From positions 1 to 7,536 of the forward strand of contig DSDH01000138.1 in assembly GCA_011055475.1 (NCBI GenBank): DNA of 7,536 nt. Reading direction: 5' to 3'. The stretch comes from Phycisphaerales bacterium. Lineage in GTDB: Bacteria > Planctomycetota > Phycisphaerae > Sedimentisphaerales > Anaerohalosphaeraceae. The translations under genes were made by a program, and so were the position numbers. The first letter of the stretch is position 1, and each line of letters opens with the position of its first letter. Below, one piece after another: positions 6,581 to 7,536 of this stretch. The notes under the pieces are model-generated. The model saw only the letters and a program-made list of their open reading frames with translations. It was not told the origin of the DNA and ran no database searches.

Positions 6581-7536
6581 ATGAAGACACTTCAGATCGC
6601 CGGGCGGAACGTCACGGTTCACGAATACAACACGGTCATCGTCGGGGCCGGGGCGGCCGGCATGAATTGCGCGGTCCATCTGGTCGAGTTCATGGCCCAA
6701 CGCGGAATCGCCGAGCCACACGAGCGGATCGCCGTGGTGACGGCCGGACGCACGCTGGGCGCCAGCCGGATGAGCGGCTCGGACAAGCAGACCTATTACA
6801 AAATGGGCACCGCCCCGGAGACGCCGGACAGCGCGGTCGAATTCGCCAAGAGCCTGACCGCCGCCGGCTGCTGTCACGAGGACCTGGCCCTGATCGAGGC
6901 CATCGGCTCGTTGCGGGAGTTCTACCACCTCGTTCAGGCGGGGGTGCCCTTTCCGCACGATGCGATGGGCAGCTACATCGGCTACAAGACCGACCACGAC
7001 CCCTACGAGCGGGCCACCTCCGCCGGGCCCAAGACCAGCAAGTTCATGAGCGAGTGTCTCGAGGCCCAGGTGCACCGGTACGGCGTGGCCGTTTTTGACC
7101 ACATGGAGGCGGCGGAGCTGCTGGCACAGGGCCAGGGACAGAATCGTCGGCTGATCGGCGTGGCCGCTTTGGATCGGCAGGCCGCCGCCAAGGATCGGCT
7201 CGAGCTGCACGTATTCTGCTGCCGGAACCTGGTTTTGGCCGCCGGGGGGCCGGGCGACCTCTACGAAACCAGCGTCTACCCCAAGGGCCAGGCGGGTCTG
7301 CATGGGCTGGCCTTTCGGGCGGGTTTGATTGCCGAGAACCTCACCGAGTCGCAGTTCGGGCTGGCCAGCACGAAGTTTCGCTGGAACGTCTCGGGCACGT
7401 ACATGCAGGCGATCCCACGCATCTTCAGCACGGACGCCGACGGCGGCGACGAACGGGATTTCCTGCCCCCCTACTTTGACAGCATGAGTCGCATGGCCAC
7501 CGATATCTTCCTGAAGGGCTACCAGTGGCCCTTCGA
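6581..7536 (+). CDS. FAD-binding oxidoreductase, fumarate reductase/aspartate oxidase-like flavoprotein, 3'-truncated
   Basis: The reading frame opens at ATG 6581, 9 nt after the aldolase stop, and stays open for 318 codons to the window end. The N-terminus has a dinucleotide-binding motif GAGAAG (22-27) after a hydrophobic strand. A conserved-looking block, SGSDKQTYYK (65-74), sits where fumarate reductase/succinate dehydrogenase flavoproteins carry their Ser/Gly-rich FAD loop, and AAGG (220-223) corresponds to the second FAD-contacting strand. This places it in the FAD-dependent fumarate reductase / L-aspartate oxidase superfamily, which oxidises or reduces C-C bonds next to carboxylates or carbonyls. 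I do not recognise a specific member, and the capping domain and catalytic Arg/His residues lie partly or wholly beyond the window, so function stays open. There is no Tat or Sec signal peptide, so it is probably cytosolic. Upstream purine-rich bases (GGGG at 6571-6574) are only a modest ribosome binding site. Confidence 0.85.
   Translation, partial: MKTLQIAGRNVTVHEYNTVIVGAGAAGMNCAVHLVEFMAQRGIAEPHERIAVVTAGRTLGASRMSGSDKQTYYKMGTAPETPDSAVEFAKSLTAAGCCHEDLALIEAIGSLREFYHLVQAGVPFPHDAMGSYIGYKTDHDPYERATSAGPKTSKFMSECLEAQVHRYGVAVFDHMEAAELLAQGQGQNRRLIGVAALDRQAAAKDRLELHVFCCRNLVLAAGGPGDLYETSVYPKGQAGLHGLAFRAGLIAENLTESQFGLASTKFRWNVSGTYMQAIPRIFSTDADGGDERDFLPPYFDSMSRMATDIFLKGYQWPF

Larger units (their letters stand above)
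761..7536 (+). other. Probable operon: fusion reductase, transporter, SDR, aldolase, FAD flavoprotein
   Basis: Five consecutive same-strand genes are separated by 30, 16, 11 and 9 nt, with no terminator-like hairpin between them and one ribosome binding site overlapping a stop codon. This spacing is typical of a co-transcribed unit. The operon runs past the right edge of the window. Whether the partial SDR at 1-582 belongs to it is unclear because of the larger gap. Shared regulation and a shared substrate are inferred from spacing alone. Confidence 0.75.

Noticed and set aside
5516..7303. Long open frame on the minus strand (595 codons) opposite the SDR, aldolase and flavoprotein genes
   Set aside because: Same low-information composition and no domain signature. 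The + strand genes beneath it carry clear catalytic motifs and ribosome binding sites.

Overview
This is a GC-rich bacterial chromosomal window in which every supported gene lies on the + strand. It reads as part of a catabolic or redox operon. The protein style (a fused old-yellow-enzyme/GltD-type reductase, an Nramp-like permease and a long KDPG-aldolase-like protein, with tight gene packing) reminds me of Planctomycetota/PVC-type genomes. That taxonomic guess is from memory and weak. I see no mobile element, CRISPR array, tRNA, rRNA or phage gene.

Layout: (1) 1-582 is the 3' part of a short-chain dehydrogenase/reductase (SDR) gene whose start lies outside the window. (2) 583-760 is a short non-coding gap, the only place in the window where a promoter for the downstream genes would be expected. 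(3) About 761-3442 is an ~890-residue multi-cofactor flavoprotein: an OYE/2,4-dienoyl-CoA-reductase-like FMN barrel, a 4-Cys Fe-S site, an 8-Cys GltD/DPD-type Fe-S module, and an FAD/NAD(P)H reductase module. (4) 3473-4948 is an 11-TM (estimated) Nramp-fold transporter in which the metal-binding DPGN and MPH motifs are replaced. (5) 4965-5768 is a complete SDR of the 3-ketoacyl-ACP-reductase-like type. (6) 5780-6571 is a KDPG/KHG-aldolase family protein with its Schiff-base lysine intact but about 50 residues longer than usual. (7) 6581-7536 is the start of an FAD-binding flavoprotein of the fumarate reductase/aspartate oxidase superfamily, cut by the window end.

The five genes from 761 onward are separated by only 30, 16, 11 and 9 nt and are probably co-transcribed. 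Taken together they suggest uptake of a small organic solute, NAD(P)-dependent alcohol/ketone interconversion (SDRs), flavin-dependent C=C or C-H redox steps (OYE-GltD fusion and FRD-like flavoprotein), and retro-aldol cleavage of a 2-keto-3-deoxy acid to pyruvate plus an aldehyde. The substrate cannot be read from the sequence. The most notable points are the domain order of the fusion reductase, the non-canonical Nramp-like permease, and the gene combination itself, which I cannot match to a pathway I know.
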